Assembly: GCF_009017415.1 (NCBI RefSeq)
Contig: NC_092403.1
Coordinates: 2,294,001-2,358,000, forward strand
Reading direction: 5' to 3'
Origin: Aspergillus flavus
Taxonomy: Eukaryota > Ascomycota > Eurotiomycetes > Eurotiales > Aspergillaceae
Length of the DNA: 64,000 bases
Below, one piece after another: positions 35,798 to 46,135 of this stretch; the first letter of the stretch is position 1, and every line of letters starts with the position of its first letter. The notes beneath the pieces are model-generated. The model was given only the letters and a program-made list of their open reading frames with translations. It searched no databases and was not told where the DNA came from. The position numbers were made by a program, and so were the translations under genes.

Positions 35798-37195
35798 ATG
35801 TTGTCTTGGCTTCTTCGGTCTTTACCACGATTCCCCCTTGGGCGAACATGGAGGCCACTCAACTTCTCTAATCCGAACTTCGGCCGGATCTCTGCAAATC
35901 AGATAGTGGAAGAGGAAACTCTACCCGATTATATTGCATCACGCTACTATCCTACTCGAATCGGCGAAATAATCATGGACCGATATCAAGTCATTGGAAA
36001 ATTGGGATATGGGACCACCTCAACTGTATGGCTTGCGCGGGATATGAAGTAAGGCCTCCATAGTACTCTTCACACACCTTCTTATGCAGGAGAGAAACAG
36101 CTGCCGCTCATATGTGACTCTCAAAATATTTATCAAGGCTGCTTCCATGGGACAGCAGCTTCATAATGAGCTCAAGATGTATCAACGCCTTGACAGAGCG
36201 TCAAAACGCCCAGGTCGCCCGGCCATCCGGTCTCTACGTGACTCTTTCCATATTGATGGGCCCGAAGGTAACCATCAATGTCTCGTTCATCCTCCATTAT
36301 TCGAGAGTGTATGGGAGTTCCTCCACCGTAACCCCATCCAAAGGCTGCCTAAACAGTCCTGGCCTTTACGCTTTGGCGGGTGTTTCTAGCGCTAGACTAC
36401 CTGCACACCGAGTGCCAGATTATACGTACTGGTATGCTACAACCTGAATCCTTTGCTTTTCTTGACTGCTAACTTAGTTTAGACATCAAGGCAAATAACA
36501 TCATGTTTGAACTCGCTGACGATTCAGTCTTCATCAAGTCTGAAGATGACGAACTTCAGAATCCTTCTCCCAGAAAAGAGCTAGATGTAAGAGCAATCTA
36601 TCTATCCCGGGAACTCGAAATCCTTCCGGGGAAAATAGACGCCCCCGTGCTATGTGACTTTGGCTCGGCTACGTTGGGTAGTATAGAACATTCAGAAGAT
36701 GTCCAGCCTGATATTTACCGAGCGCCAGAGGTAATCCTAGAAGTTCCATGGTCATATAATATAGGTATATGAAATGTAGGATGTATGGTAAGATGGAAAA
36801 CAGCCTGATCCCATTGAAAGACCTTTTTAATCTTGTTACAGATCTGGAATATCTTCGAAGGCGGCTCGTTATTCACAGGCCATGACCCTGAATTCAAAGC
36901 ATACCGGAGTAGGGCACATCTTGCTGAGATGATCAATCTCCTTGGTCCTCCGCCGCCCAGTCTTCTTGCCCGGGGCAAGCAAACCCATAGGTTCTTCTCC
37001 GACACAGGCGAATTTCGTGAGGCAACGTTATTGCAAAACATGACTCCGCTCGACCAGAGGGAAACAACCCTTGAAGGCGAGGATAAGGAGAGCTTTCTAC
37101 GTATGATGCGAAGGAAGTTGCAGTGGGAGCCGGAGAAGCGTAGTTCTGCGCAAGAGCTTGCGGAGGACGAGTGGATTTGCAGGCAGATAGACTAA
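35798..37195 (+). pseudogene. Broken SRPK-like protein kinase
   Basis: Coding exons of a fungal SR-protein-kinase-like enzyme are readable in order: DRYQVIGKLGYGTTSTVW (glycine loop), YVTLKIF (the VAIK-type lysine), ALDYLHTECQI, TDIKANNIMF (catalytic loop), LCDFGSATLG (DFG), DIYRAPEVIL (APE) and a C-lobe ending at 37195. The gene is disrupted. Near 36340-36370 the frame carrying the first half runs into a stop, and ALDYLHTECQI is in another frame. A TGA at 36770-36772 replaces the tryptophan codon expected just before NVGCM. The catalytic-loop histidine is also arginine (IIRTDIK). Introns near 36049-36094, 36431-36491 and 36788-36840 are still recognisable. It is probably non-functional; a sequencing error could explain one lesion but hardly all. 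Confidence 0.75.
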
Positions 37196-37818
37196 TAAAT
37201 CACTTTTTGACCGGTCTCAGACTCCCAACATGTTCATTCAGGAAAGGTAAGGCTACCTCATGTAGAGAGATGGCAGAGCCCAGCGCGTCGACAAATCAGG
37301 TGCCCTGGAAGGCTCTAAGCAGATAATTCTCTGTTCTATCTATCTTCTCATAAAACTATTTCCGGGTTGACAACTAGCCTAGATAGTTGAGTCTTGACTA
37401 CTACTAAATTACGGGCATTCTACTTGGCACGAAATCCAGGCAACCACTTTCAAGGTGCGGAATCAGACAGACAGGCTGCAGGCCAGATTATATAGTACAG
37501 GTAGAGATACAAGACGTAGCTCGAAAAGCTACCACAGAATCAGAGCCTGATAGGAAGATATGCGGTCAGGGAGGCATGTGGCAGGTAGCTCGGCGGTAGT
37601 AAGGTCCCGAAGAAGGCTTTATCCTGACTTCCTAGGTGCCTTTAATGCTATTGGCTAGGCAAGATTGGTCGGCGGCAATATAGCTTAGCACTGTGACAAC
37701 CACACGGTAAATCAAATTTCTTCACCATTGAAAACTATAGCTGCGTCCGGGTCCTGGTTTATACCTTCCAGCTGTAAACTAATATTGGTTGGCCCCTGGT
37801 ATCCCGTTGTCACCGTCA
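37196..37818. other. Intergenic region, no gene supported
   Basis: About 620 bp of mixed composition between two 3' ends, without coding signal. Confidence 0.55.
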
Positions 37819-38898
37819 CTAATAACCCCCAAACATAGACGTATCTGCTTTTGGGTTGGCATCACTTGCGAGGTATCTTGCGAAGAAGTCCCAAGAGGCT
37901 CGATCATCCGAGCTACACGGCACAAGATTAGACATTTGGATGCGAAGTCTATGGCCGTCGTAATGGGCAATAATGACCCTCCCATGTGCGGGCGCCATAA
38001 ACGAGATAAGCATGACCTCAATAACAGGATAAAGTCAGCAACAAAGGTACGAACATTGTGGGAAAATGGCCTAGTTTAGCAAGAATTCACGTACTGGAAT
38101 AACAAGATGTTTTTCGAGTCCTTCATCCATAAGACGGGTAGCGATTGCAGCGATTATGGTAACAACCTCAGAGCGGAGTAAAAGGATTGGATCCCCATTA
38201 CTGGTATTGTACACGGCTATTTTGATGTGAGGTAAGCCGCCTTTGACCCAGCAATATGCCGGCTCACTGTAGGGGGGGAAGTAGGGATGTAGGCAAGGTT
38301 CGAATCTCGCTTCAAAAGCAAATCTAAGTAGGTCGTGATTAGCTCTGCCCATTCATATTAACATTATCACGTCAGCTCACCCAGGGGATTTCCAGCCCGT
38401 GACTACCCTCAGAGGTCTCGAGTTTCCATCGGTCCCCATTCTGGGTACAACATCCGCTTCCCACATGAGTTGATAAACTATACTGTCCAAATACTCTTCC
38501 TCGTTCCAGCATCCTATCTTGACCAGCGCAGGGCAATTGCCATCAGTCAATTGGTTAACCTCGGAGAAACGTTTTCTAATCTCGGGGGACTCCAGGTTCA
38601 TTTTGTACTTGGATGAGATGCTTTCGCGCGAAAGAGGAAGAAAGAAGTTGGAGTCATTGCGTGCTGTGGCACGGGGAGTCTCCTCGATAGTGACATCGTT
38701 TATTGGCAGAACCTTGATGTCGATCTTCACTGGCAAAGATTCAAATTCATTGGGTTGAACATAAACACTAGACATATCCTTCAACCGCGTAAACGTGTCA
38801 CACAGCACCCCGAAGGCTTTTCCTCTCTGGGCCTCTCGGTCATCTCGTTGCCGAAGGTGAGCAAGGCTACCCGTGAGGCGGGACAGAGATCGAAACAT
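37819..38898 (-). CDS. Uncharacterised protein of the same family as the gene at 18 kb
   Basis: Three exons (38898-38381, 38344-38095, 38016-37819) keep frame and give 321 aa. The first intron is only 36 nt (GTGAGC donor, GGGCAG acceptor), short even for fungi. The protein is soluble, without signal or membrane segments, and includes PALVKIGCWNEEEYLDSIVY, GLPHIKIAVYNTSNGDP and a C-terminal PVMLISFMAPAHGRVIIAHY block. That last block aligns with PVMLISFVDPQHGRIFCGY of the 18-kb gene, including the following half-domain (WDFFARYLAS against FDLFASFALS). Start at 38898 was chosen as the first ATG in frame. No function is assigned. Confidence 0.6.
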
Positions 38899-39473
38899 CT
38901 CGGACTTGAATAGGTGAGTTGGTCGATTCAGCAATGGGTAAGTCAAGGGAGAAATGGTGAGAAGGCTGACAAGAAGGGAGAGGTGGAGAAAGTAATGGAA
39001 AGGGAGAAGAGGGCGGGAAGGTAAAGAGTAACACGTCAAGGTTGCGTCTCTCTATACTGACTAAGGATTCACCCAAACAGTTTGCAAAAAAAGCCGATAA
39101 CTACAGTGGGGGATCCAAAGGTATAAGGGGTCATATACTTCTGGGCCCCCACTGTAGATACTTGTCCATTCTTGAAGCAGTACGAACTAGACTGGACACA
39201 GCGCCAGGTCTGATGACGGAGCCACCTCGATTGTTCTTTGAGCTACGTCTTGTGTATCTCCTATATATAAACAGTCCTGTAGCCTGCATCATCATCGTAC
39301 ACAAAATGTTGTCCTCCTAGTGGGCGGAAAGACATAAATATCGCGAGTCCTGCGGTTCTGAACTTCCTGTATCAAGTTGCTGCTCTCACGCGCCAGCCAA
39401 AAGTCTCGTTGAACGTATAAACGAGGCGTTTTCCAATCATACTTTAGAAAAACTTCTTATCGGGCATACACGG
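38899..39473. other. Intergenic region, no gene supported
   Basis: This lies between divergent short genes. It contains the probable promoter of the gene to the left, CT-rich on the minus strand. Nothing else is recognisable. Confidence 0.55.
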
Positions 39474-39758
39474 ATGGCGCACTACGCCCTGTCGGAGAAC
39501 ATATCCACATCTTCCCAGCCTGCATTGAGGGATTTGTTCGAAATAGATTCACCGCATAATGTGGCAATTGTGCTTGAAGCCCAGACAGGGTCTTCAAGCT
39601 TGTTGGGAGCGAATATGCGTGTCACGGAGTACATCCAGTACTCTCCTAAGGGGCTCCCTGCTGCAGCGCTGCTTGGAGAGATAACAATGCGGTCAAGTAA
39701 CTGGAGAGAGTTAATTACTGTTTCCGCAAGAACACCATTCAAATTAATTGAGGAGTGA
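39474..39758 (+). CDS. Small ORF of unknown function
   Basis: An ATG-started 94-codon frame beginning MAHYALSENISTSSQP, without introns, signal peptide or membrane helix. Its composition is protein-like (EYIQYSPKGLPAAALLGEI), but I recognise no family. It sits 180 bp before the pseudogene at 39940, so it could be an exon of the same decayed locus. Confidence 0.3.
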   Translation: MAHYALSENISTSSQPALRDLFEIDSPHNVAIVLEAQTGSSSLLGANMRVTEYIQYSPKGLPAAALLGEITMRSSNWRELITVSARTPFKLIEE

Positions 39759-39939
39759 TATTTTCATGAAATATGCCCTCATCAAAGTAAGGAGGTGCGC
39801 CGTTTCAACGATATTGGAAATATGCAGGAGCGTACAGAGCTTGTGAGCTAGATGATAAGCTGCAATCACATAGAGTCCCTTTCCAACAGGCCCCAAGACT
39901 ATGCGTTTAAGTCTGCGGTCTTGCCATTCAGCCAACTCA

Positions 39940-40250
39940 TGATTTCCGGGGTGCCCCAAAAGCGGCTTATCTATAAATTTGCCAGCAAGCCAAGTTGAGG
40001 CGTGCCTCACGCATTCATTCTAGGCGCTGGCCTACACAGCTAATATCCGAACAACCCGGAATTTCTCGTCTGCGGGGATGATACTTGAGTCCGAACCACT
40101 TGAGGACTATGTCTATTTCTATATTCCGCTAGTTAGTATCCCAAACATGCAATGGGAACGATGAATCAATGCTCCTTGTGGAACCAGGGACCATAATCTA
40201 TGCGATGTACAACAGGTACTACAAAGCGTCACTGCCTTGCAGTTATGTGA
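39940..40250 (+). pseudogene. Pseudogene copy of the 18-kb gene family
   Basis: Translated pieces line up in order with the gene at 18055-18981. SGVPQKRL matches GGFPRRLP, VPHAFILGAGL matches VPHPFLLGAGL, SSAGMILESEP matches WSAGPILEPKS, and NDESMLLVEPGTIIYAMYNR matches NDSMLFGELAPIICSMYNR. The pieces are in different frames and are broken by stops (TGA just before VPHAF, TAA after LHS), with at least two frameshifts. The C-terminal block is not found. This is a clear dead copy. Confidence 0.75.
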
Positions 40251-40336
40251 CAGCGCTCTGATCTCGGTCAAGACACTTATCACAACTTACAAAACCTGGC
40301 ATGCGGTACAATTAACAACTCAGCTAGCAGCTCATA

Positions 40337-40897
40337 GTGTCAAGACGGGACACAGAGCTTTCTAACTGTCGCCAAAATATCATTCGGCTCTGGGTTACTA
40401 ACAGGCGGCATTTCCTTCAAGCCGACCTCACCCCAGCTCATGTACAAGAGCTGTGCACCGCTGTGAGCGAGAATGTGTATAACGGCGATAATCATGGACA
40501 GCAACTTACGGGGAAAAGCCACACGGACCTATGGTTCCCCGGTATCCACTCGAAGGGGAACGGACGCTATATCGCAGCCCAACACAAGTGGCGAAACGGC
40601 CCAGCCTCGTTTGCCACGGGGGAGTGTATTAAGACGTTCCAAAACGTGCAAAAGGCTCTACACGACGAAGTGGAGGATCAATTGAGCAATATGAAAGAAG
40701 CCGTCGAACAGGCTTAGAGAGAGGACCGCGAGAGTAGATGAAAGCTGCGAGCAGCGAGGAAGCGCACCCTAGAAGATGACGGCGTGCTCGTTCAACAACG
40801 ACACACGGACATTCCGCAACCTGAAAATCATCATCACGCATTACGGTCTTACCATGTAAGCTGCTACCCAAAATTTCCCGATCATTTATACGGATGA
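40337..40897 (+). pseudogene. ORF interrupted by two in-frame stops (RIP-like)
   Basis: The frame reads through a protein-like sequence (DLTPAHVQELCTAVSENVY, HKWRNGPASFATGECIKTF, QKALHDEVEDQLSNMKEAVE) to a TAG at 40715-40717 and a TGA at 40739-40741. It then continues coding-like (RKRTLEDDGVLVQQRHTDI) to a stop at 40895-40897. CAG-to-TAG and CGA-to-TGA are both C-to-T changes, as left by repeat-induced point mutation. There is no clear start codon. The family is unknown. Confidence 0.5.
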
Positions 40898-43184
40898 GGA
40901 TTTATGGTCCGTGGAATGTACTGTGTGATTCCCACATGAAACAGTTTGGTATTATCGTTGTATATGTTGGCTGTCAACGACCAGACTAGCTCTTAGTGCA
41001 ATATTCTTTCCAGTTTGAATGCTCTTGTTGAAGCTGGCCATGCATTGCAAGAAATGACACACCTTTATCCAATACAATTAATAGAATAGAAATTAAACTA
41101 GTTTCCTGTCTCCTAACATAGTGAGATCTATAGGTTTATTGCTTATTGATATAATGTTAGCTATATGTTGACTGCCTAAGCGGTGTGATTTCTTAACAAT
41201 TTCTTCTCCACAATTGTGTTAATAAATTTAATGATTATCAAGCTCTCACTATGGATTCAAGCATGTTATTATCTTAATAGAATACATATTTTATCTAAAG
41301 GCTCTGTCTAAGGCTGCTAGAATAGTAATGTTGAAGTGAGAAGGCCATGCGTAAGCATTAGCATACATATGTTGTTATAGCTACTTTTGTTCTTATACTA
41401 AGTAAAAGTGGTGTGCAAAAGATACCACTATTGCAGTGCACCTAATCGAGCTGGCAGGAGAGATGGTTATCCAGTTTACATAGAGTGATATCGCCTGGTT
41501 ACTACTCTAATATCTCCAACGGAAGAGACATTGAAAAACTGCCGGCCAGGCCGTCACAGACCCCAACGTTCCATGTGAAAGAAACCCACCGCGTCATGCA
41601 GTGGATACATGGATGGGGAACCGACGGGGGATTCATCCTTTAGAAACTGATTGATAAGATGAACGAACGGTAGATTCATCATCCGGGTGAGGCCAGAGGC
41701 AAGAAACAGCGGGCCAAGCCCACCATGGCAATTCATAACGTTATGGTTATAGTAAAAGTCCAGAGAGGTTCTTGGTGTCATTACCTAACTTCCTTTAGGG
41801 CGCAATACTACCAAGGAAAATGAGACATCCGCATCCATGTGTCGTTGTAAAATGCACTAGTATTATCGATCCACTGGTATTTTTGCAAATGTGGTCCGGC
41901 GAAAGATAAAATACGGACTGGCCCCATCGTAAAATACCAGACGGGTGGGTCCATTCCCGTACCGTGTCGTACAGCAACAGCAGATGTAACCGTGAAAGTT
42001 ATCTGATCATCTGATAGGGTTAAATGGCAATCGCTTCTGACCGCCACCATACCACACGAGGAAGATTGAGCCGAGTGAATTAGTCTGCGTGGTGGAAGTC
42101 TGATATTTATCAATCGCACGCTAGTCGACCTCATAGATCTTTTAGGCTGAGCTTGGGCATGTATACTGGAATGTGTTCCGTATGACTTTCTACGAAAGCC
42201 TAAGCTTTCCCAAGGATCACTAAGAAGTCTTGTGCGAGATAGGTTCTCGGTCTGTAACTTCCATTAGTTAGATTGCAGCGCTAAGAGTCGTAACACCACA
42301 CTAAGTATCTCGGCATAGCCGTTCTTCGATCTCTTGGTTTGCTTGTCAAATTGGCAAGATATACCGCTTTCAGTAATGATTTACCAAGTTGATTTCCAGG
42401 TCAATATCACAAATGTTCATGTAGAAGAGCGTTTTGCCACAGGTTGAGGTGGGCCGGTGAGCCAAGCAGCTATAGGAGATTAAGAGTACTCCAATAGTTA
42501 TCCTCGCCCGGATATACGCCAGCTTGGGCCTCGTAATCCATCATGGTGGGCCATATGCGCTCCTTCCATCAATTACCGATGTCGCCGGCAATCCTGCCTG
42601 CGTTCTATAGTCCTACCGATCGGAGATGGAGACTTGGCGAGAAACCGGCTCCTGGGGCACATAGCATATATGCAGGTACAGATATGGCAGCAGCCTCGTC
42701 GGGAAATGAGAATGTGTTGTATAATGGTGTGGTAAGAAGAATTATACTGTTCTCTAGTAGCCACCGTACACTTCATCAACAAAGTCTATCAGCATCCTAT
42801 ATACTACATCCGTTAGACTTCTAATACTAACTGCTAGAGATTTACCTCCGATTTTACAAGGAAATCGGAGGGGATGCAAAGGAAAGAACGAAGGTCAAAG
42901 TCATGAGTGGCGTCGCGCGATATTACATTAAGCTAGGTCTATCACTAATAGGCGGTACTCCTTGGATATCTTTATTCCTTCCAACCCTGCTGAGAATCAC
43001 CACCTCCTCGCCCGTTATATAGACTGGTATCTCCTAAACAAAAAATTCAGAAACTTCAAGCAATTCTCTCTTAACCTCCTAGAAACCCTCATCTTTGGAT
43101 AGTTCCATAGTCCGTATCCACGGTACAAAAGATTCTCATCAGATTCGCTTTTTGTTGCTGACATCGGCAAGCAAAAAGCATAAT
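40898..43184. other. Gene-poor AT-rich region
   Basis: About 2.3 kb. Two minus-strand frames at 41554-41781 and 41808-42134 (the second from an ATG) lie close together and look weakly protein-like, but they are in different frames with no normal-length intron between them, so they may be one broken gene. An SreA-type motif (41999-42007) falls here. Nothing else is recognised. Confidence 0.45.
41999..42007 (-). promoter_or_regulatory. SreA-type GATA consensus match
   Basis: TTATCTGAT is the reverse complement of ATCAGATAA, an exact match to the ATCWGATAA consensus of the Aspergillus iron repressor SreA. It lies 1.2 kb beyond the 3' end of the mirD-like gene and inside a weak reading frame, so it may be a chance hit. 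Confidence 0.3.
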
Positions 43185-45128
43185 CTAGAACAGAATACCC
43201 TTGGATTGCTGCTTCGTAAGCTTAATGTCTCTCAGGACGAACATCCAGATAAGCGACAGGGCCATGATAGCCGTTCCCGCAATCAACATGTTCTTCTGCG
43301 AGCTGGCGTAAGCAAGGGCAATGGCCTGTCGTTCAGGCGTGCCTCTTTCGTAGCTCAGTTGAACGTCAAGATCATCATAGATCGATTCCCAGTCGCTCTT
43401 GATGGAGTCAGGCAGAAGACGCTTCAATGCGTCAGGCAAGGTGTGAGTCCAGATAGCACCAGAGATACTACCGCCGATCGCACCACCGATGTTACCAAAG
43501 CAGTTGAGGAAGGCAAGAGCCGAGGAGACGTGGTTGTGGTCGGCAGCGGCCTGCACGGCAACCTGTTGACAAATAATCATCGTACCACCGGCAAAGGCAA
43601 GGAAGACCTGACACATGATCGTGTAGCCCACGGACCAGCTTGGGTTGCGGAAGTATATCATCAGGCCCACTCCAAGCAGATAAAGAGGCACGGCACCCTG
43701 GATCAGCCAGCGGAAGCGACCCGTCTTCATGATCAAGAAACCCACAACGAAAAGCCAAACTCCGGAAACTACGTCGAAAATGCTGCTAATGTATCCAGCG
43801 GTTGCAATGCTGGTGCCATAGACGACCTGTAGGTATGATGTGAAGTAGTCGAACCAGCAATAGTATGCAACTTGGTAGGTAACATCGATAAGACAAGCAC
43901 CCAAAACCGTTCTGGAGAGAAGGATTTCGTATGGAAGGAAGGGCACCGGGGCGAGGTAGCGTTCGGAAAGACCGAAGGCAATCAGGACGACGAAACCGAC
44001 AACAAGCATAACGATGATATGAGCAGATGCCCAGTCATCTTCCGCGGAGCCGGCGATAGTGAAGGGGAGGAGGAAAAGAACGAGACCGGCTGCCAGAAGG
44101 AAGGTACCCAGAACTACAATCATTAGTTTAATGCCTTTCGTGGCCAGAGCATGAGAACTTACGATCGAATTCGATGATGTAGTGGATGATGCTCTGCATC
44201 AATGTCCTGCCGCTCTTCTCCCTCGGTTTCAGGAGGCCGTTCTTCTTTGCCAGGTGGCGGTTGTACCGAAGGAGACAGAACATCGGGAAGGCAACGACAG
44301 GCAGAACAATGGCAAAACAGCCGTATGCCCATCGCCAGTTTGACTCGTAGAAGTGCTCAGAAGCTGCCGAACCTGCATATGCCGTGATGATATAAGGCGA
44401 GGAAGTAAATGCGTACGCAAGACCTCGATGGCGCAGCGATGATGTATCAGCTGTGATAACATCGATACTGAAAATTAAACCGGCAAAGCCGATACTGTAG
44501 AACACCTTTAGGGTGGTAAGTCTTTTGTCGCGTATGTAAAATTAGAACTTGACCTACCTGGGCTGCACAGTACGTTGCGATATTTGAGCATGTTGCAGAC
44601 AATACCAAGCCAAGAATGGAGAATAAAACCATGACTAGGAAACCAATGGATCGGTCCCACAGGTTCAAAATTTTCGCAAGTGGCATATAAGTTGCGGCGG
44701 ACATGACGCTGGAGACGACACTAATGGTCGGAATCAAGGAGTGTGATTCGAATCCACTAGTCACGTAGGCCGATAAGTTCCCAGTAATTGAAGATTGAAA
44801 GGCATTCACAAAGTATAGAAGCCACATGCTATTTGTCACTTAATCAGTTGCCGTACCCTCAAAGGTACCTGCTTAAAACTCACAGGATGTAGGCCGATCC
44901 CAGGGACCATTTGTTCCATGTTAATGTGATGGCTTCAGCTTGCGCTACGCCATCCTGAGCTGTATCATCAGGCACATCTTCCCTTGAAACATCATCATTA
45001 ACCACTTCTTCTGGGCGTTTTGAGCCTGGATGGATATCTTCATTGGTCCCATATTCCGGAGGGTTCGGATTAGCCTCGGTTGGGCCATCCGATTTCTCAA
45101 GGAACTTCTTCTGCCACGAAGACAACAT
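43185..45128 (-). CDS. mirD: MFS siderophore iron transporter, MirB/MirD family
   Basis: Four exons (45128-44884, 44828-44558, 44505-44163, 44113-43185) with introns of 55, 52 and 49 nt give 595 aa. The acidic N-terminus is followed by WNKWSLGSAYIL and MWLLYFVNAFQSSITGN, the signature opening of fungal siderophore:H+ symporters. Later come YVTSGFESHSLIP, a DVITADTSSLRHRGLAYAF loop, and the long region with GGSISGAIWTHTLPDALKRL before the final helices. The family's usual 14 helices are expected. It imports ferric siderophores across the plasma membrane. The symbol follows from position next to sitT and sidD as in A. fumigatus; the exact ligand is not proven by sequence. It is divergent from the ABC gene, and an SreA motif lies between them. 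Confidence 0.93.
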
Positions 45129-46135
45129 GTTGAGAGTAGAAAATGCACTCTACTACACTCTGGTAGGAAGAGATTGCTGCGAGTTGAGACAGAAGTTGTG
45201 AGATCTTCGTGGGACAAGCTTCCTGGGCACCGTTTTTCAAGTTGGATGTCTTCGCGACTAAGGCAAACCTAGCAGACCACACCGGAGAACGATCGGACCA
45301 TGCCTTATCCACCTTGATGGAGCTATTGGTCGTGGCGGAGACCGCGTGGGAAAGATTCGTAAACACTGGCCAATATCCTTACACGCAAGGGGGGGAAAGG
45401 TTGGCAGAGCTTTTTTCTAGCTACTAGGGCGGCTGTACCAAATATTTTCCAATACCGAAACTTTCCGTAGACAGCCAGTGACCCGACTGCCTTGCTTAAT
45501 ATCGCCGACACAATCCTGTAATCTGTTAGTCAATAGACATACATTAGGGTATTCCAATGACTCGTATGACGTTCCATACATACGATACGCCTTGTGGGGG
45601 CCCCGTATTGTACTGATACCTGGATCATGAACACCGGTAAGTTAGGATACGGTCAGACTTACGTATCATTCATTAATAAATTGATTCATATTTTAATTCT
45701 TTTTTTTTTTTTTTTTTTGATTCTGTTCTCGACGCAGTCAGTGGATCCAAGCCGGCATGTTGGTTTCCTATACCGGTTGTCTCCGACTCCTAACCCGTGG
45801 TTGAAATTTTCTCTTACAATTTTTATCAATCTGATAATCTTACGTAACGATACGCCGGTCCCCACTTGACGAGACACCTTCAGGCCCTCAGGCATCACCA
45901 GGAATAAGTCACCTTGTCTCGGTGATCACTTTTCCTTTGCGACCTCGGACTCAAATTGAGAGTTCCTTGACATGTGTGTGCATTTTTCTCCCAGGTGACC
46001 CATATATTTTCTCCTTCCTACATCGTTGTCGACGAACCTCCGAAGATCAATGACCCCAACGACAATTTTGCAAGCCAAGCACACGACAACGACGATCATA
46101 AGGTTGCCAAGGGGAATTGTCGACGCCGGGTCATT
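45129..46135. promoter_or_regulatory. Divergent promoter between siderophore MFS and ABC transporter genes
   Basis: About 1 kb separates the two start codons. It holds an SreA consensus site (45829-45837) and a 19-base T run (45700-45718). The frame of the ABC gene is open back to 45971, so a short upstream coding exon cannot be excluded. Confidence 0.65.
45829..45837 (+). promoter_or_regulatory. SreA-type GATA site
   Basis: ATCTGATAA is an exact ATCWGATAA match. SreA represses siderophore genes when iron is plentiful. The site lies 307 bp before the assigned ABC start and 700 bp before the MFS start, so it could serve both. Confidence 0.6.

Noticed and set aside
38285..38305. GGTTCGAATC resembling a tRNA T-loop
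   Set aside because: It lies within the second exon of the 37.8-38.9 kb gene, and no other tRNA arms are present.
41554..42134. Two neighbouring minus-strand frames as one gene
   Set aside because: The frames differ and the only splice pair between them would remove about 28 nt. No domain is recognised, so they are left in the intergenic description.
42543..42824. Plus-strand 93-codon ATG frame
   Set aside because: No coding character, conserved motif or splice continuation.
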